Assembly (NCBI RefSeq): GCF_003628555.1
Contig: NZ_CP021731.1
Coordinates: forward strand, 2,790,001 to 2,854,000
Source: Azoarcus sp. DN11
Lineage (GTDB): Bacteria; Pseudomonadota; Gammaproteobacteria; Burkholderiales; Rhodocyclaceae
Direction of reading: 5' to 3'
DNA length: 64,000 nt
Made by a program: the position numbers and the translations under genes. This document shows, in pieces, positions 63,339-64,000 of this stretch. The notes under the pieces were generated by a model that did no database searches, was not told where the DNA came from, and saw only the letters and a list, made by a program, of their open reading frames with translations. Every line of letters starts with the position of its first letter. Positions within the stretch are counted from its first letter, which is position 1.

Positions 63339-64000
63339 CTACTCCAGCCTCACGCGCGGATCGACCAGCGTGTAGGAGATGTCGGTGAGGATCAGGCCGA
63401 CGATGTAGAGCACCGACCCGATGAACACCATTGCCCGCACGACCGCGAAGTCCTGCGCGTTGATGGCGTCGATCGTGTAACTCCCCAGGCCGGGAATGCC
63501 GAAAAAGGATTCAACCAGCAGGCTGCCCATGAATAGCAGCGGAATGACCACGACCACCCCTGTCAGGATGGGGATCATCGCGTTCTTGAGCACATGCCGG
63601 AACAGCACGACGCGCTCGGACAATCCCTTCGCGCGCGCCGTTCGCACGTAGTCGCGCGAAACCTCCTCGAGGAAGATCGTCCGGTACCAGCGCGCATTCG
63701 ACCCCACGCCGGCGATCACGCTGATCGCCACCGGCAGCACCAGGAAGCGCCAGGCGTCGAGCCCCGGGGCATAGCCGGAGATCGGCACCAGCGCCCACAG
63801 TTTCGAGATCAGCCATTGCCCGCCGATGATGTAGAAGAGGCTCGATATCGACATCATCGCGACGCACAGCACCACCCCCCAGAAATCCAGATAGCTCGCG
63901 CGGAAGAACACCAGGATCAATGCAAACGAAATCGACGCGAACACCCCCAGTACGAAGGTCGGCAACGCCAGCGCCAGCGAGGGCCCCATACGATCGCGCA
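63339..64000 (-). CDS. Oligopeptide-type ABC transporter permease (OppB/YejB-like), partial
   Basis: The C-terminal part of an OppB-like permease; the 5' end lies beyond the right edge, since the frame stays open past the internal Met at 63989. It has RWYRTIFLEEVSRDYVRTARAKGLSERVV-type text with the EAA loop (about 63590-63680), then FFGIPGLGSYTIDAI and LVDPRVRLE at the C-terminus. It pairs with the OppC-like gene downstream. Five membrane helices are visible. Confidence 0.88.
   Translation of the reverse strand, partial: RDRMGPSLALALPTFVLGVFASISFALILVFFRASYLDFWGVVLCVAMMSISSLFYIIGGQWLISKLWALVPISGYAPGLDAWRFLVLPVAISVIAGVGSNARWYRTIFLEEVSRDYVRTARAKGLSERVVLFRHVLKNAMIPILTGVVVVIPLLFMGSLLVESFFGIPGLGSYTIDAINAQDFAVVRAMVFIGSVLYIVGLILTDISYTLVDPRVRLE

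Overview
The window looks like chromosomal DNA of a GC-rich betaproteobacterium, most likely a member of the Rhodocyclales (Azoarcus, Aromatoleum or Thauera-like). This is inferred from gene content, codon use and family-level protein resemblance; no database search was run. Most genes are core functions in short operons. There are two clear accessory stretches and no rRNA, tRNA or CRISPR array.

Layout. 1-5 kb: divergent ppx and ppk1 (polyphosphate), then relA. 5-9.4 kb: mtfA, a host-attachment-type protein, a YbaK-like deacylase, and ispD-ispF-thpR. 9.5-17.6 kb: a DUF4010 membrane protein, the three-gene AmmeMemoRadiSam set, a hydrolase-like protein and mfd. 17.7-25.4 kb: an ankyrin protein, a VOC protein, the sulfate importer sbp-cysT-cysW-cysA, a DUF1330 protein, a DsbB/DsbA-like pair and YceI. 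25.4-29.7 kb: a compact chemosensory-type module with a receptor lacking a signalling tail, a CheA-like kinase, a single-domain response regulator and CheX. 29.8-38 kb: PpnN, small unknowns, a DUF2189 protein, sdhC-sdhD-sdhB without sdhA, a Crp/Fnr regulator, fdxA, a hemerythrin-like protein and a PAS-GAF-GGDEF protein.

37.9-41.9 kb holds a tight operon, DUF3348-DUF802-OmpA/MotB-like-DUF2894. Its two central proteins look like an ion-driven stator pair (MotA/TolQ-like with a very long cytoplasmic tail, and MotB-like with a membrane Asp). That resembles the ZorA/ZorB core of Zorya defence systems, but with unfamiliar partners. This is the best candidate here for an undescribed system.

42.0-55.15 kb is foreign DNA inserted at the 3' end of guaA. 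A 15-bp sequence from the last guaA codons recurs at 41998 and 44549, which divides the insert into a 2.5-kb island carrying an AbiE toxin-antitoxin pair and a 10.6-kb island carrying a Wadjet system (jetABCD), a SWIM/SNF2 helicase and HigBA. Both islands have paired 9-bp repeats with 12-bp period starting exactly 61 bp from the core. No integrase is present, so these look like non-autonomous islands moved in trans. Removing both would place the DUF3348 operon about 53 bp after guaA.

55.15-64 kb: guaB-guaA, a DUF4124 protein, ratA-rnfH divergent from smpB, selO, and two oligopeptide-type ABC permeases running off the right edge.
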